Source: a virus
IMG/VR virus record: IMGVR_UViG_3300043777_000092
Coordinates: 1 to 59,008 of that record
DNA: 59,008 nucleotides
Direction: 5' to 3' (one strand)
Below are positions 26,201 to 33,891 of the stretch, piece after piece; the stretch's first letter is position 1, and each line of letters starts with the position of its first letter. Made by a program: the position numbers and the translations under genes. The notes below the pieces were generated by a model. It was not told the origin of the DNA. It saw nothing but the letters and a program-made list of their open reading frames with translations, and searched no databases.

Positions 26201-26732
26201 CGCCCTTGGTCGTGGTCGCGGGTGCCGGAAGGTCTGCACCGATGAGAGGACGGAATGATGGGCTTGTAGCAGCACCGGACGGCGGCCCAGCATAGACCGT
26301 GTTTGCATTCTGAAAATCAACCGGAGGCGCCGGGACGAGGTTCGTCGGCGTAGCCGTGTTGAGGTTCCAAGTCGTGCCAGCAGAATAGTTAATGGTGTAG
26401 TTGTTGCACTGGAACTGCGAGCCCTGGTAGTACACGCACACCCGATAGAACGTGTTCGCCGGTGTGATCGAATCATTGGACTGAATACTTCCGCTGATCG
26501 CGCCACTGCCGTTCGGCGTGAATGGCGGGCTGATCTGACTCACGATCGCGTTCGTCCCAATCACCCGCGGTATGTTGCTGCCAAAATTCTGCAAAGTGAA
26601 CAGGACGTAGGCGTTCTGCTGAGTCACAGGCGCGCCGGTCAGCGCACCCAGGTTGCCGCTTACGGTCACGAGTTGCGCGTGCGTTGTCGTCGCGCACAGC
26701 AGAAGCCCGAAGATAAGAAGCAGTTTCCTCAT
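23235..26732 (-). CDS. Very large secreted-type fibre or spike protein with pectate-lyase-like region
   Basis: The 1165-residue protein begins MRKLLLIFGLLLCATTTHAQ, a strong Sec signal peptide. The first 250 residues resemble phage receptor-binding proteins of soil phages (VTVSGNLGALTGAPVTQQNA; SFRPLIGADLPAPATTTKGG). A middle region (about 480-800) reads like a pectate-lyase beta-helix (DGGSSTVTKGIVLIPNGFYF and many N/S ladder residues), followed by strand-rich modules to the end. It lies next to the tail nozzle and FN3 genes, supporting a host-adsorption role. The leader is the oddity. Confidence 0.7.
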   Translation of the reverse strand: MRKLLLIFGLLLCATTTHAQLVTVSGNLGALTGAPVTQQNAYVLFTLQNFGSNIPRVIGTNAIVSQISPPFTPNGSGAISGSIQSNDSITPANTFYRVCVYYQGSQFQCNNYTINYSAGTTWNLNTATPTNLVPAPPVDFQNANTVYAGPPSGAATSPSFRPLIGADLPAPATTTKGGVEAITCPSMYHIFAINVDGSITCTADTGGGGGGTNPSTIGITSWNGTTWNTSYTATTLTAFLNLFSPTLQGLTPASGGGTTNFLRADGTWNPLPSSLGTDNAWTNNNRFGGPIPWRDVTAGMPSGGCNEAGVSGSREVGTISGGSLSTLSLTYNNHMLTNGCGVFIANAGPASTLSTPAKGAAPNPNVIGLAGSTTLYYKVAAIDCNFGTSAASAAISLATAPATRTSTNYVGFYWISVSNACGYLTYISTDNITYVPLGYSFACNGWSAGNICGAIDKGTETNTWTGFNGFWPTTPPASVTNDALVTTFTAGGASNTLTLATPATNAVSGVFVMADIAPFIKSAIAAASTDGGSSTVTKGIVLIPNGFYFASTFPFPATGTEGVKINLAGAVQLFGLPIEGALSGGATSTGFYALEGLGGIYSPNDLTIPGNTLSAWPTLGALAVASGGGIYAKGITFSTSQAGIIDVGGFYTFENDSFNNNGSGPELQIDNNSFFSVAHNVNFNANNANNNVPAVWFLGLTNSGHTSVFVFDTIEWISHTVRVDIAFPGGGGPFGDFVFTGQEDIEDNYDPCFICLATNNSIGNVNINDVDTGDAMNPQLALVYNYNTTPLPGNGVWIHGQTTGWNALVGSAVSPTLSVDCRGWTYENPSQGGTGINSRGYVQSIFGKYSGCDLGLTTSGSESQSTSYIALGGNDSNGPGGEYMAAHAFRRPITTLTSGSGSLSAATYYVEVAVKDVAGRFSAPSPEQSIVLGPSASISVSAVTGTYFPAGCRVYFGTSSGGEADYFDSTTVTNGTCTYSLTTTSGQTAGTPALVGNAMRSWLSLENNAASCLGCGTSNGGTGWYGFNLSPSEYTTANAAGGPGVFVHNITVLGTCVGCSPAGSSPPTIASGFGSGASIVNSNGTAAFTINVGTSNTGTGVLTMPSAPHGWACMVTDGTTTSGNVFITRSVPTSSTSVTLQNYTNLVATHAWVDSDVLEVTCGSY

Positions 26733-27154
26733 GAAGCCGCCGCGATGATCTGCGTCTTAATGCTTTCCATGAGCGCGCTATAAGCCGAGACAAAGAAAGC
26801 AGTTTTAGTCCCTGTTACAAGGCCCGGAATCGTCACACTCACGACTGGCGATCCCGAAGGGGAGCGGTTTGAGCCGGACGGCGTAGAACTGGGGAACTGC
26901 GGCGCCGAGACGTTTATGACAGGCCCATTCTCATTCCCCTGGTACACGTTGTAGCCAGTGATGCCCGCGAGGTTCTGAGGTCCAACCCAAGAAAGCAGGA
27001 CCGCTCTAACCAGCGAGGTCGCCAAGAGATTACGAACCGGAGACGGGCGGCGGCGACTGGCAAGCATTTCCTGTGACGTGCCGATGTTCTCGCGGAAAAA
27101 TCGCTGCATCAGCATGTTGTTCTTCGCCGTGTTTTGGCCGAGCACGTAATACAT
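26729..27154 (-). CDS. Fibronectin type III-like small tail protein
   Basis: The 141-residue product has a basic helical start (NMLMQRFFRENIGTSQEML) and then one FN3-like domain (about residues 48-135): LSWVGPQNLAGITGYNVYQG and VTIPGLVTGTKTAFFVSAYS, with the usual Trp, GYNVY and Tyr positions. FN3 domains are frequent accessory modules of tail proteins. It overlaps the nozzle stop by one base (TAATG) and the large fibre start by four bases, so the three are coupled. Confidence 0.7.
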   Translation of the reverse strand: MYYVLGQNTAKNNMLMQRFFRENIGTSQEMLASRRRPSPVRNLLATSLVRAVLLSWVGPQNLAGITGYNVYQGNENGPVINVSAPQFPSSTPSGSNRSPSGSPVVSVTIPGLVTGTKTAFFVSAYSALMESIKTQIIAAAS

Positions 27155-29661
27155 TACCTAGCCTCCGGCCGCTCGCGTCCAGTCTTGAAATCGCTCAAAT
27201 TTATACAGCCGTACCACGGCATCGGCAGGAACGGCGGGTTCGTGAGCGCGAAGCTGCCATCTGCCGGGTGCGACGTGAGCTGCGCTCGAATGTATAGCCA
27301 GCGGCATTCCTCGTTGGCGAACTTCACTCCGAAGCGCGTTGGCGTCTGCGCGAATCCGTCAGGAATCACATCCTGCGTAACCGGGATGAACTCGTTCAGC
27401 GTCAAGCTGTAATCCGGCAAGTACGACCATTCGATGTTCGGGTCGCCTTGGTATTCCAGTTCCACCGCGGAAGGCCGATTCGGCCCTAAAGCGATGAGGC
27501 CGATGTAGTCGCCCATGAAAGCGGCACCATTGTCTGAAAGGCCGTCCTCAAGCTGCGCAAAGAAACCGCCGCCGCTCGATCCCGGCGGCGCGCCAGCACC
27601 ACCACACCACAGCCGCATCCTTCCCCCCGTGTCGTACACGTTCTGCCGGGGAGTGAACCCCGCACCCACGAAAGTCCGGGGCAGAAGTCCCTGATAGATG
27701 GCGTTATAGCCCTGCCCATGCGGACTGCGCTCTTCCTTGAGCAAGAAATCGTGGATCACGATGACAGGGTTTCCCTGCGCGTCGAGCCCTTTAATCACAA
27801 TCTGGTCAATCAGTTGTGTTTGATCCAGCAAATATCCCAGTTCCACGGTGTTGATAGTCGCATCCGCAAGCGTTCCGAGCAACGCCAATTCGTACTCATC
27901 GCTGACCGGCACAACGCCGTCCTCTTGGAAGGTGCAAAGCTCCTTTTGCGTGGAGATCCAGAATGGTCCGTGCGGAGTTTCGATAAATCCCCGCTGCGAC
28001 GGACAACCTCCCGGGTACGGGCCGCGCCACGGATTCACGCCCTGCTGCAACAGGAAATACGACCAGATACACAGATTCTCCCGGCTGAAGAACCATCCCT
28101 CTAGGCGGTAAGCATGGATGGAGGTCGGAAGCTGCCCGTCCGGCATTGGCTCAACTTGGTCGGGAGGCCAACTCTCCTCTGGGATGCCCACATAGCCCGC
28201 ATTGCTGATGTCCGCTGCATCGTTGGAATAAGACAAGTACGGATTCCCTGCGAGACCTGCAAAGATACGTGTGCCTACGCGGGCGAACTTGTCCAGTGGT
28301 GGAGGGGGATAGTTGTTGATCGGCAATTCCTGCGTCAAATTAATGTTGCCGATAGTGATGGTCCCAAAAGTAGCCGTGTTCCCGATGATGATGTTGTTTC
28401 CCTGTGCGTCGGTCAACCAATACGGAATCTGCGCGCCGTCCTGAGTCATGCCCACAGCGTACTCCCATTCGTAATCGTAACCACTCAACAACGGAAGGCC
28501 AGCAATCACAATGGCAGATGTTGTCGCGCTGACTGGGACCGGAGCACCGATTGCCAATCGGTTTCCCATGTGCTGCGTGACAGGATTGTAGATCGCAATA
28601 TAGAATTGATAGCCGCCGAGCAACGTGGGCGAAAAACTTCCTATCGAAGAGGACGTGACAGATACGGAAGCACCGTTTAGCACGCTGTAAAAGAGCGTGA
28701 TGCGCACGCTATCCACAAAAGAACTCGCTCCAAGTCCTAGCGATTGCAGTGCTTGAAGCTGCACTCCAAAGGTAGAGCTGTTCACGATGGCTGTAGTTAA
28801 GTTGGCGCCCAACGCGTTGTTCGGCCCTCCGACAGCGACGGTTGCCTCTGATCCCGCAGGTAGAGGCAGGATTGCTCCATTCCCGGGCAAGACCGCACCG
28901 AGGCAAGTAAGATAGGCCTGAAGACTCACAGCCGCCCCTGTGTAATATCCAATCACCGAAATTTGGATGCCCAAGATGCTTGCACTCGTCGGAATTGAGA
29001 ATCCAAAGTTGGTGACTTCTAGGAAGTTACTGAACAATTCCGAACTTGTCAGCACAACGCTTGCGTAGGTTCCGTCTGGGGCACCTGTTGCGTTTCCAGG
29101 GTTTGACCAAGACGGAGCTGCGCTCAAGGTTCCGTTAGTTGCAGCACCAGCATAGTTTTGACTTGGGGCAGCAAGAAACGCCGCGCCTGGCAACCCAATC
29201 GGTCGCAGCGTGCTGCCATCCCAACTAACGCCGTCTCCGTTTTCCCACGATGCGGTGTAGTTGGTATTTGGAGGTGCCGCTCCGCTCGATATGAAAATGC
29301 GATTCTCGGCACGGAAATGTCCCCATGGGTTTGAGGAACCCATCACCCCAACTGCCTCCGACAGTTGCGAACTCATGTTATAGGAAAGAATCTGGGAGTT
29401 CTTACCGTACATCACGTACTGCGGGCCAAGATAGGATGCCGAAAAAAGTTCGTAATAGACTGCGGAGTGTATGGTGTTGTTCGTCCCACCAACTGTGTCG
29501 TTCGTCATCCAAGCGGTGTAGCCTTGGCGGAGACGAAGCTGCCCGCTGATTGTTGGTGCGAAATTCAGGCAGCGCAACGCGCGGTCAACGGGATAGTTGG
29601 CCGGATTGCTTCTGGAATCGACCCCGCCGAATGAAAAGGATTCTCGCTTGGTGGTCGGCAT
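27154..29661 (-). CDS. Tail nozzle protein (T7 gp12 / P22 gp10-like)
   Basis: The 835-residue protein opens SFGGVDSRSNPANYPVDRAL and LRCLNFAPTISGQLRLRQGY, the start pattern of podovirus nozzle or tail-stabilisation proteins. The rest is rich in beta strands, including LARV-type blade repeats and a GHFRAENRIFISSG segment, as expected for a propeller. It lies immediately downstream of the tail-tube adaptor gene, the same order as T7 genes 11-12 and P22 genes 4-10. Confidence 0.75.
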   Translation of the reverse strand: MPTTKRESFSFGGVDSRSNPANYPVDRALRCLNFAPTISGQLRLRQGYTAWMTNDTVGGTNNTIHSAVYYELFSASYLGPQYVMYGKNSQILSYNMSSQLSEAVGVMGSSNPWGHFRAENRIFISSGAAPPNTNYTASWENGDGVSWDGSTLRPIGLPGAAFLAAPSQNYAGAATNGTLSAAPSWSNPGNATGAPDGTYASVVLTSSELFSNFLEVTNFGFSIPTSASILGIQISVIGYYTGAAVSLQAYLTCLGAVLPGNGAILPLPAGSEATVAVGGPNNALGANLTTAIVNSSTFGVQLQALQSLGLGASSFVDSVRITLFYSVLNGASVSVTSSSIGSFSPTLLGGYQFYIAIYNPVTQHMGNRLAIGAPVPVSATTSAIVIAGLPLLSGYDYEWEYAVGMTQDGAQIPYWLTDAQGNNIIIGNTATFGTITIGNINLTQELPINNYPPPPLDKFARVGTRIFAGLAGNPYLSYSNDAADISNAGYVGIPEESWPPDQVEPMPDGQLPTSIHAYRLEGWFFSRENLCIWSYFLLQQGVNPWRGPYPGGCPSQRGFIETPHGPFWISTQKELCTFQEDGVVPVSDEYELALLGTLADATINTVELGYLLDQTQLIDQIVIKGLDAQGNPVIVIHDFLLKEERSPHGQGYNAIYQGLLPRTFVGAGFTPRQNVYDTGGRMRLWCGGAGAPPGSSGGGFFAQLEDGLSDNGAAFMGDYIGLIALGPNRPSAVELEYQGDPNIEWSYLPDYSLTLNEFIPVTQDVIPDGFAQTPTRFGVKFANEECRWLYIRAQLTSHPADGSFALTNPPFLPMPWYGCINLSDFKTGRERPEAR

Positions 29662-29664
29662 GAG

Positions 29665-30432
29665 TCACCAAGTGTACGGCGTGTTGTTGTTTCCGTAGTT
29701 TCTGCCGCGGCTTCCTGTGGCAGTGACGGATCGCTGCTGCATCTGGGAATGGATGGCTTCCTGCTGAGAGAACTGTTTGTTCTTCGCGGCGATGAGCTTG
29801 AAATCGTTGTACCGGGTGTTGCTCACCGTCCACCTCGGGTCGTTCTGGCCGTAGAGATACTCGTAGATTCTTCGCTCAAACATGTACAGAAGGCCGAAAT
29901 GCAGGTTCGGCGGCACCAAGGGAATCACGTCAACCGTCGTGTCCGTAACCATCGGCACGGCATAGTATGTCGCTGCGACCGTGTTCTGCACCGTCGGCGG
30001 ATTCATAAAGACAAGTTCCTGAAATCCCGCGAGGGCCATGAAATACCCTGTTTGTGGCACCGTCCCTACGATGTTGTTCTGCCCGTAAAGCGCCGCTACT
30101 TGGTCGCGCGCTGCGAAATGTGGTGGAACTCCCCATGGCCAATATTGCGGGTTGGCGTTGATGACGAACATCTCCTCAATCTCAACGCAGTCGGGCGCGT
30201 TCGCGGAAAGGGTGCTCGCAGAAGCGGATAGATCGTAATTCTGCTGGCCTGGCACCGTCGCCAGCGAGAACGACTTGCGGCGCCACCAGTAGTGTTTCTC
30301 CTGGCAGAACTCGTCAAGCCCGAGGAAGAACTCAATGCGCGGGTCGAAGTTTTTCTTGTTTGCGGCGCGGTTCTCGGTCCTGCCCATGACCTGCGTAACG
30401 ATTTGCGAGACTGTCCACTGTGGAATCGGCAT
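29665..30432 (-). CDS. Tail tube or head-tail adaptor protein (T7 gp11 / P22 gp4-like)
   Basis: The 255-residue protein has a helical start (SQIVTQVMGRTENRAANKKN), a conserved-looking Trp/Tyr patch (CQEKHYWWRRKSFSLATVPG) and a later helical MFERRIYEYLYGQNDPRW. This layout is that of podovirus adaptor proteins that connect the portal to the nozzle. The stop lies three bases before the nozzle gene start, consistent with co-assembly. The exact family is inferred from pattern and neighbourhood. Confidence 0.65.
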   Translation of the reverse strand: MPIPQWTVSQIVTQVMGRTENRAANKKNFDPRIEFFLGLDEFCQEKHYWWRRKSFSLATVPGQQNYDLSASASTLSANAPDCVEIEEMFVINANPQYWPWGVPPHFAARDQVAALYGQNNIVGTVPQTGYFMALAGFQELVFMNPPTVQNTVAATYYAVPMVTDTTVDVIPLVPPNLHFGLLYMFERRIYEYLYGQNDPRWTVSNTRYNDFKLIAAKNKQFSQQEAIHSQMQQRSVTATGSRGRNYGNNNTPYTW

Positions 30433-30433
30433 G

Positions 30434-31375
30434 CTAGGCGCTCGGCACCAAGGCTACCTTATTCGGCTCTTCCGTGGACTTGTACAACCCAGCAGCCTTC
30501 GCTTGTTCGACAAACGACCTGTAGTCTTGGACCCCGTACCCATATTGACCAAGGTGTCCCGGTTGAATCTGCGGGTCCGCGAAGATCCTGAATCCAAGCT
30601 GCTTGGCCTTCCAGCAGAAAGTCAGGTCCTCACCGAGTTCGCCAATCTGCTTGTCGTGTACGTTCTGTGCGAACTGGAACCACCATTGATCGCACTGGCC
30701 CCAAGCCTTTTCCTTGAACGCGCGCACGAAGTTGGCCTTGCGATGGTCGGACTTCTTGGCCCAGTAGTCGCGCATCGCGGGAGTGTCAAGGCCCTTGCGC
30801 ACGTCCTCGGCAATCTCGAACTCGCAATCGAGATACGCTTGGCCCATGCGCTCGAACACCTTGCGCTTCACCAGCATGAATGCCGCGCCGGCCGCGTCAA
30901 TCTCCATGAGCTTTTGCGAGTCCCACTCCCACTCAACCGGATCGTAGAACCGCGCCTGGTCCTCGTTCCAGTACCGGATGTTCGGGCGCGGAGGATCGCG
31001 CCGCACTGTGCAGATGCCGCACACGATGTCGATTTTGTAGGACACCATGCGGGAGAGGAAATCGGGCTGGACGACCATATCATCGTCCATAAGCAGGAGA
31101 TATTCCGCCGGCGGCCGCCCGTCCTCGGGTTGCCCATACAACGCCTGGGAGATGACTTGATTGCGCGCCCAGTGAACAACCGAGCTGCTGTAGATCGGCG
31201 GCGTCATGCGAACGCTATGCTTGCCGTTCGTGCATTTCCAGCCGGGATGGAGCGGGGCGCCGGTCTTGTGGTCCCGGCAGAAGCAGTTCGAGTGTTGGAT
31301 CATCGCCAGAAGCGGAGAGTAGGCTTCTGCCGCGATGCCTCGGTAAGTCGCTATAACTACGTCAATTACGGCCAT
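30434..31375 (-). CDS. GT-A-fold glycosyltransferase
   Basis: The 313-residue protein begins MAVIDVVIATYRGIAAEAYS, the nucleotide-binding start of family-2-like glycosyltransferases. It has the metal-binding DDD motif (LLLMDDDMVVQPDFLSRM, near residue 98) and a C-terminal ED pair (GELGEDLTFCWKAKQLGF) as catalytic base. It should transfer a sugar from a nucleotide donor, to virion protein, DNA or host surface. It sits between tail and capsid genes. A 16-bp palindrome occupies the five bases and more before its ATG where a ribosome site should be. Confidence 0.75.
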   Translation of the reverse strand: MAVIDVVIATYRGIAAEAYSPLLAMIQHSNCFCRDHKTGAPLHPGWKCTNGKHSVRMTPPIYSSSVVHWARNQVISQALYGQPEDGRPPAEYLLLMDDDMVVQPDFLSRMVSYKIDIVCGICTVRRDPPRPNIRYWNEDQARFYDPVEWEWDSQKLMEIDAAGAAFMLVKRKVFERMGQAYLDCEFEIAEDVRKGLDTPAMRDYWAKKSDHRKANFVRAFKEKAWGQCDQWWFQFAQNVHDKQIGELGEDLTFCWKAKQLGFRIFADPQIQPGHLGQYGYGVQDYRSFVEQAKAAGLYKSTEEPNKVALVPSA

Positions 31376-31379
31376 GTGG

Positions 31380-31395
31380 AGTCCAAATTTGGACT
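31380..31395. repeat. Dispersed 16-bp palindrome, copy 4 (gene boundary)
   Basis: A perfect AGTCCAAATTTGGACT lies between the stop of the small basic gene and the ATG of the glycosyltransferase (31375). It overlaps the stop codon and displaces any Shine-Dalgarno sequence, so a bound protein or the hairpin itself could control translation of the glycosyltransferase. Confidence 0.95.
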
Positions 31396-31651
31396 AGAAT
31401 TTCAGGTTCTTCGCCAAGTCTTTGACGCGAGACCGCGGCACAACCCGCTCGCCCTTGTGAAGTTTGTACTTCCCGGTCTTCTTGACGCGACCGCCCTTCT
31501 TGAAACTTCCGAGCAATTTCCCGACTCCCTTTGCCGCATCGGTGACAGCGTGGCGCTCGACACCACCAAGGAAGCTGCTGGCGCCGGGCTTGGAAGGCGT
31601 CTGCTCGTAGGAATTGCCGTAGTTGTATATTGAATTCGCCCAACTGCTCAT
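31394..31651 (-). CDS. Small basic phage protein with KTGxYxLHKGE motif
   Basis: The 85-residue product carries FKKGGRVKKTGKYKLHKGER (about residues 49-68). This motif recurs in small structural-region proteins of many phages, where it is of unknown function. The N-terminal part is polar (MSSWANSIYNYGNSYEQTPS). It lies in the capsid-to-tail region and is likely to be a minor virion or assembly protein. Confidence 0.7.
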   Translation of the reverse strand: MSSWANSIYNYGNSYEQTPSKPGASSFLGGVERHAVTDAAKGVGKLLGSFKKGGRVKKTGKYKLHKGERVVPRSRVKDLAKNLKF

Positions 31652-31656
31652 GGCGG

Positions 31657-31962
31657 TTACCCCCTCGGAACGAACAGTACATCCCGGTACCGTTGGTCAA
31701 TCTGCACAATCACATTGCGCGACCCAGGCGGCGGTTCCGGCAACGCCGCGGCAAGCTGCCCTTGATCCTCGGCCGCGATCACCTTCATTACCGGGCTCGT
31801 GCGCGACACCTCTTTGCCGTCAACCTCTGTAATTTGGTGGAAGTAGACTCGGTACACGCCGAGCTTCAGTCCCTTCCGGTGAGCACCTTCCACGTTTCCG
31901 GGGATACTGAAGTGTTTTCCTTCCTGCGCGCGGATGCCCGCCTCTGTAAGCCTTCCATCCAC
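31657..31962 (-). CDS. C-terminal part of a probably frameshifted protein
   Basis: From about 31960 leftward this frame looks coding: VDGRLTEAGIRAQEGKHFSI and then GVYRVYFHQITEVDGKEVSR to the stop at 31657. No good start is present; a GTG at 31962 has no ribosome site. It joins smoothly to the zinc-finger-like frame of the overlapping gene (31866-32177) by a -1 shift near 31956-31960, giving one protein of about 173 residues. No classical slippery heptamer is visible, so a mutation or sequencing error is as likely as programmed shifting. Confidence 0.5.
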   Translation of the reverse strand: MDGRLTEAGIRAQEGKHFSIPGNVEGAHRKGLKLGVYRVYFHQITEVDGKEVSRTSPVMKVIAAEDQGQLAAALPEPPPGSRNVIVQIDQRYRDVLFVPRG

Positions 31963-32177
31963 AGGTGGTTCTTCTCGATGGTCTTGTTCTTCCCGTACAC
32001 CTCGTAGGCCGGCCAAATCTTCCGTCCTGTTCGGACCCGCATGTTCCTGGCCTCGCGGCCCCGCTCCATGAACGTCCATATGCAGCCCTCGCATCCCCAA
32101 TGAGGTTTGCCGCGCTTATCTGTCCAGCAGACGGCGCGCGACGGATGCCGCCTGCACCGCCTATTCGGGCACTTCAC
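31866..32177 (-). CDS. Cysteine-rich N-terminal part of a probably frameshifted protein
   Basis: The frame starts with GTG (32177) and reads KCPNRRCRRHPSRAVCWTDK, then HWGCEGCIWTFME, giving four CxxC-type pairs that should form a zinc ribbon. After HLWMEG (near 31955) the frame loses its coding character and ends at 31866, while the frame one base back continues with sensible sequence. It overlaps the upstream gene by 17 bases. Function is unknown. Confidence 0.5.
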   Translation of the reverse strand: MKCPNRRCRRHPSRAVCWTDKRGKPHWGCEGCIWTFMERGREARNMRVRTGRKIWPAYEVYGKNKTIEKNHLWMEGLQRRASARRKENTSVSPETWKVLTGRD

Positions 32178-32586
32178 GGCGCGGCTGCTTCTTTTCGAGT
32201 TCGGCTAGCTTCTGCTTCAGGCGACTGTTCTCCGCCAAAACTTCTTTCGCTTCCGCCGCGGCCACGAGGCCCTGATTGGCTTGCCGCTTCAGCCTCTCGG
32301 CGGGCGTCATGACGTGGCTCAGATACTCCTCGTAGCTTTCGGTGTATCCGGCGCCGTTCTTTGCGCACATCCGGCGCAGGCACGCGATCGTCTCCGGGTC
32401 CTCGGTCTGGAAGATGCCGTTGTGGAACCGAGCTTCCTTCATCGGCGTCTTGATTGGCGCGCCGTTAGAACCCATGACGCGCTCGCCGCCAGAGACATGA
32501 AGAATCTCAGACGACGGATAGGAACTCCCATCGGGCTTCAGCCCGAGCCAGTGATAAAAGGTCACTGCTTCAACTGCGGTTTCCAT
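32161..32586 (-). CDS. Small coiled-coil protein downstream of the major capsid gene
   Basis: The 141-residue protein has a folded-looking N-terminal two-thirds (FYHWLGLKPDGSSYPSSEIL; HNGIFQTEDPETIACLRRMC) and a C-terminal coiled coil (AEAKEVLAENSRLKQKLAEL). Position after the capsid gene suggests a head-completion or minor head role. It is separated from the capsid gene by a strong GCAA-loop hairpin. No family is recognised. Confidence 0.6.
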   Translation of the reverse strand: METAVEAVTFYHWLGLKPDGSSYPSSEILHVSGGERVMGSNGAPIKTPMKEARFHNGIFQTEDPETIACLRRMCAKNGAGYTESYEEYLSHVMTPAERLKRQANQGLVAAAEAKEVLAENSRLKQKLAELEKKQPRREVPE

Positions 32587-32607
32587 AAGTCCTCTCTTTA
32601 ACAGTGA

Positions 32608-32625
32608 CCGGGCCTTGCGGCCCGG
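32608..32625 (-). terminator. Strong GCAA-tetraloop hairpin after the capsid gene
   Basis: On the minus strand the sequence CCGGGCC-GCAA-GGCCCGG forms a seven-pair GC stem closed by a GNRA tetraloop, between the capsid stop (32656) and the next start (32586). There is no U-tract after it, so it is not a classical intrinsic terminator. It may protect the abundant capsid message from 3' decay or attenuate downstream expression. Confidence 0.5.
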
Positions 32626-32655
32626 CCCCCGTCTGGTAGCTCAACTGGAACAACG

Positions 32656-33870
32656 TCAGGCGTAAGCCGATACGCCGTAAAGCCTTGCATGGCGCTTCTC
32701 AAAGCGCGTAATCCATGCCCCCTCAGTGAGATACTCGTCCCTGTACAAATCGGCGCCGTCCTTGATCACATCAATCAAGAGCTGCGTGTCGCGATTCTCG
32801 CCGTTACCGACAAGAGGCGCAAACTCGATTGAATCGAGGTCCAGAGCGTATGCTTCACCGCCCCAGCCCGCGGCCGCGACCGTGGGAGCGTTCTGCAGGT
32901 TCAGGTCGCGGGTGATCATGAAATCGCCGTGGCTCGTGACATAGCGGCTCACCTTGACGCCGTAGATGTCGTCGCCGGGGGCGAGGCGCAGCTTGTTGTC
33001 CGCCCACCAATCGAGAGCGGAAATGACGACGGGCGCGGCCACGAGGAGCTTTTCGGCACCCTCGTAGTATTGCCCGAACGCCTGCTGCGTGAAGGTGAGG
33101 AATGCGCCCTCGGTCAGCGTGGTGTTGCCGTTGTATACGTTCGTCACGATGCGGTTTTTGATGCCCATCGTGGTGCGAATCGTTCCCGGCAGCGCCAGGT
33201 TTTCCGAAGGATGCGACCAGAGTCCCGCCGATTCCATGTCTCGGCGGTGCTCCTCGAGCATCTTGCGCCGCTGGTAGAGGCGGTCGTTCGAGGGGCCGAA
33301 GAGGGCTTGCGCCACCTCCGACTTCGTGACCGACACCGGACGGCGGAAGATCTGCGTGTAGGAAATGAGCACGCTCTTGGCGGTCGTGCGCACCGTGCCG
33401 TAGGCCGCGCCTTCAGGAAAGGCGGGAGACAGGATGCGAATGTCGGCCGTCGCGCCGATTGTGTTTTGGCCGGCGCCGCCGATGCCACGGGTGAGGGTCA
33501 GCGTCGAGCCGTTGATGGCCGTGACCTGGGCCACTTCTTCAACCGTCGAGGAAGTGACTGCGTTCGGGAAGGCAATCAAGTCGTTGACGGCAAAGATGGT
33601 CGGATCGACAACGGAAATGCCCGTGGCAACCGAGCTGTAAGAGGTGGTCGCGTTCGAGACTTGGCCGAATACCGCGAGGTAGTCGTCCTCAATCCACTCG
33701 ACGCGGGCGGAGTTGGTGGGCTTTTTGCGATTCCCAATTTTCGTGATGAGCGTCAAAATCGGGGTCAAGCTCGGATTCAACAGTACGTCATCTTCCCCGA
33801 TAAACTGCCGTTTCTGGACCGTTTCGGTGTACGCCTGGTCGATGGACCGGGCCACTGTGATTGCTGCCAT
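32656..33870 (-). CDS. Major capsid protein, SU10/DUF5309 type
   Basis: The 404-residue protein has the marks of the SU10-type capsid family: an early TPILTLITKIGNRKKPTNSA segment, a strand-rich insertion (about 75-150), RTTAKSVLISYTQIFRRPVS (about 160-180), a long helix YQRRKMLEEHRRDMESAGLW (about 197-217) and an end with RDEYLTEGAWITRFEKRHAR. It should form the HK97-fold shell. It follows the acidic scaffold gene by 21 bases, the usual order. Length fits the family. Confidence 0.88.
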   Translation of the reverse strand: MAAITVARSIDQAYTETVQKRQFIGEDDVLLNPSLTPILTLITKIGNRKKPTNSARVEWIEDDYLAVFGQVSNATTSYSSVATGISVVDPTIFAVNDLIAFPNAVTSSTVEEVAQVTAINGSTLTLTRGIGGAGQNTIGATADIRILSPAFPEGAAYGTVRTTAKSVLISYTQIFRRPVSVTKSEVAQALFGPSNDRLYQRRKMLEEHRRDMESAGLWSHPSENLALPGTIRTTMGIKNRIVTNVYNGNTTLTEGAFLTFTQQAFGQYYEGAEKLLVAAPVVISALDWWADNKLRLAPGDDIYGVKVSRYVTSHGDFMITRDLNLQNAPTVAAAGWGGEAYALDLDSIEFAPLVGNGENRDTQLLIDVIKDGADLYRDEYLTEGAWITRFEKRHARLYGVSAYA

Positions 33871-33891
33871 GAAGTACGAACACCCAGAGGG

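Noticed and set aside
32625-32660. tRNA-like string near GGTAGCTCAACTGG
   Set aside because: Only a D-arm-like string is present; no anticodon or T arm follows and the sequence runs into the capsid gene.
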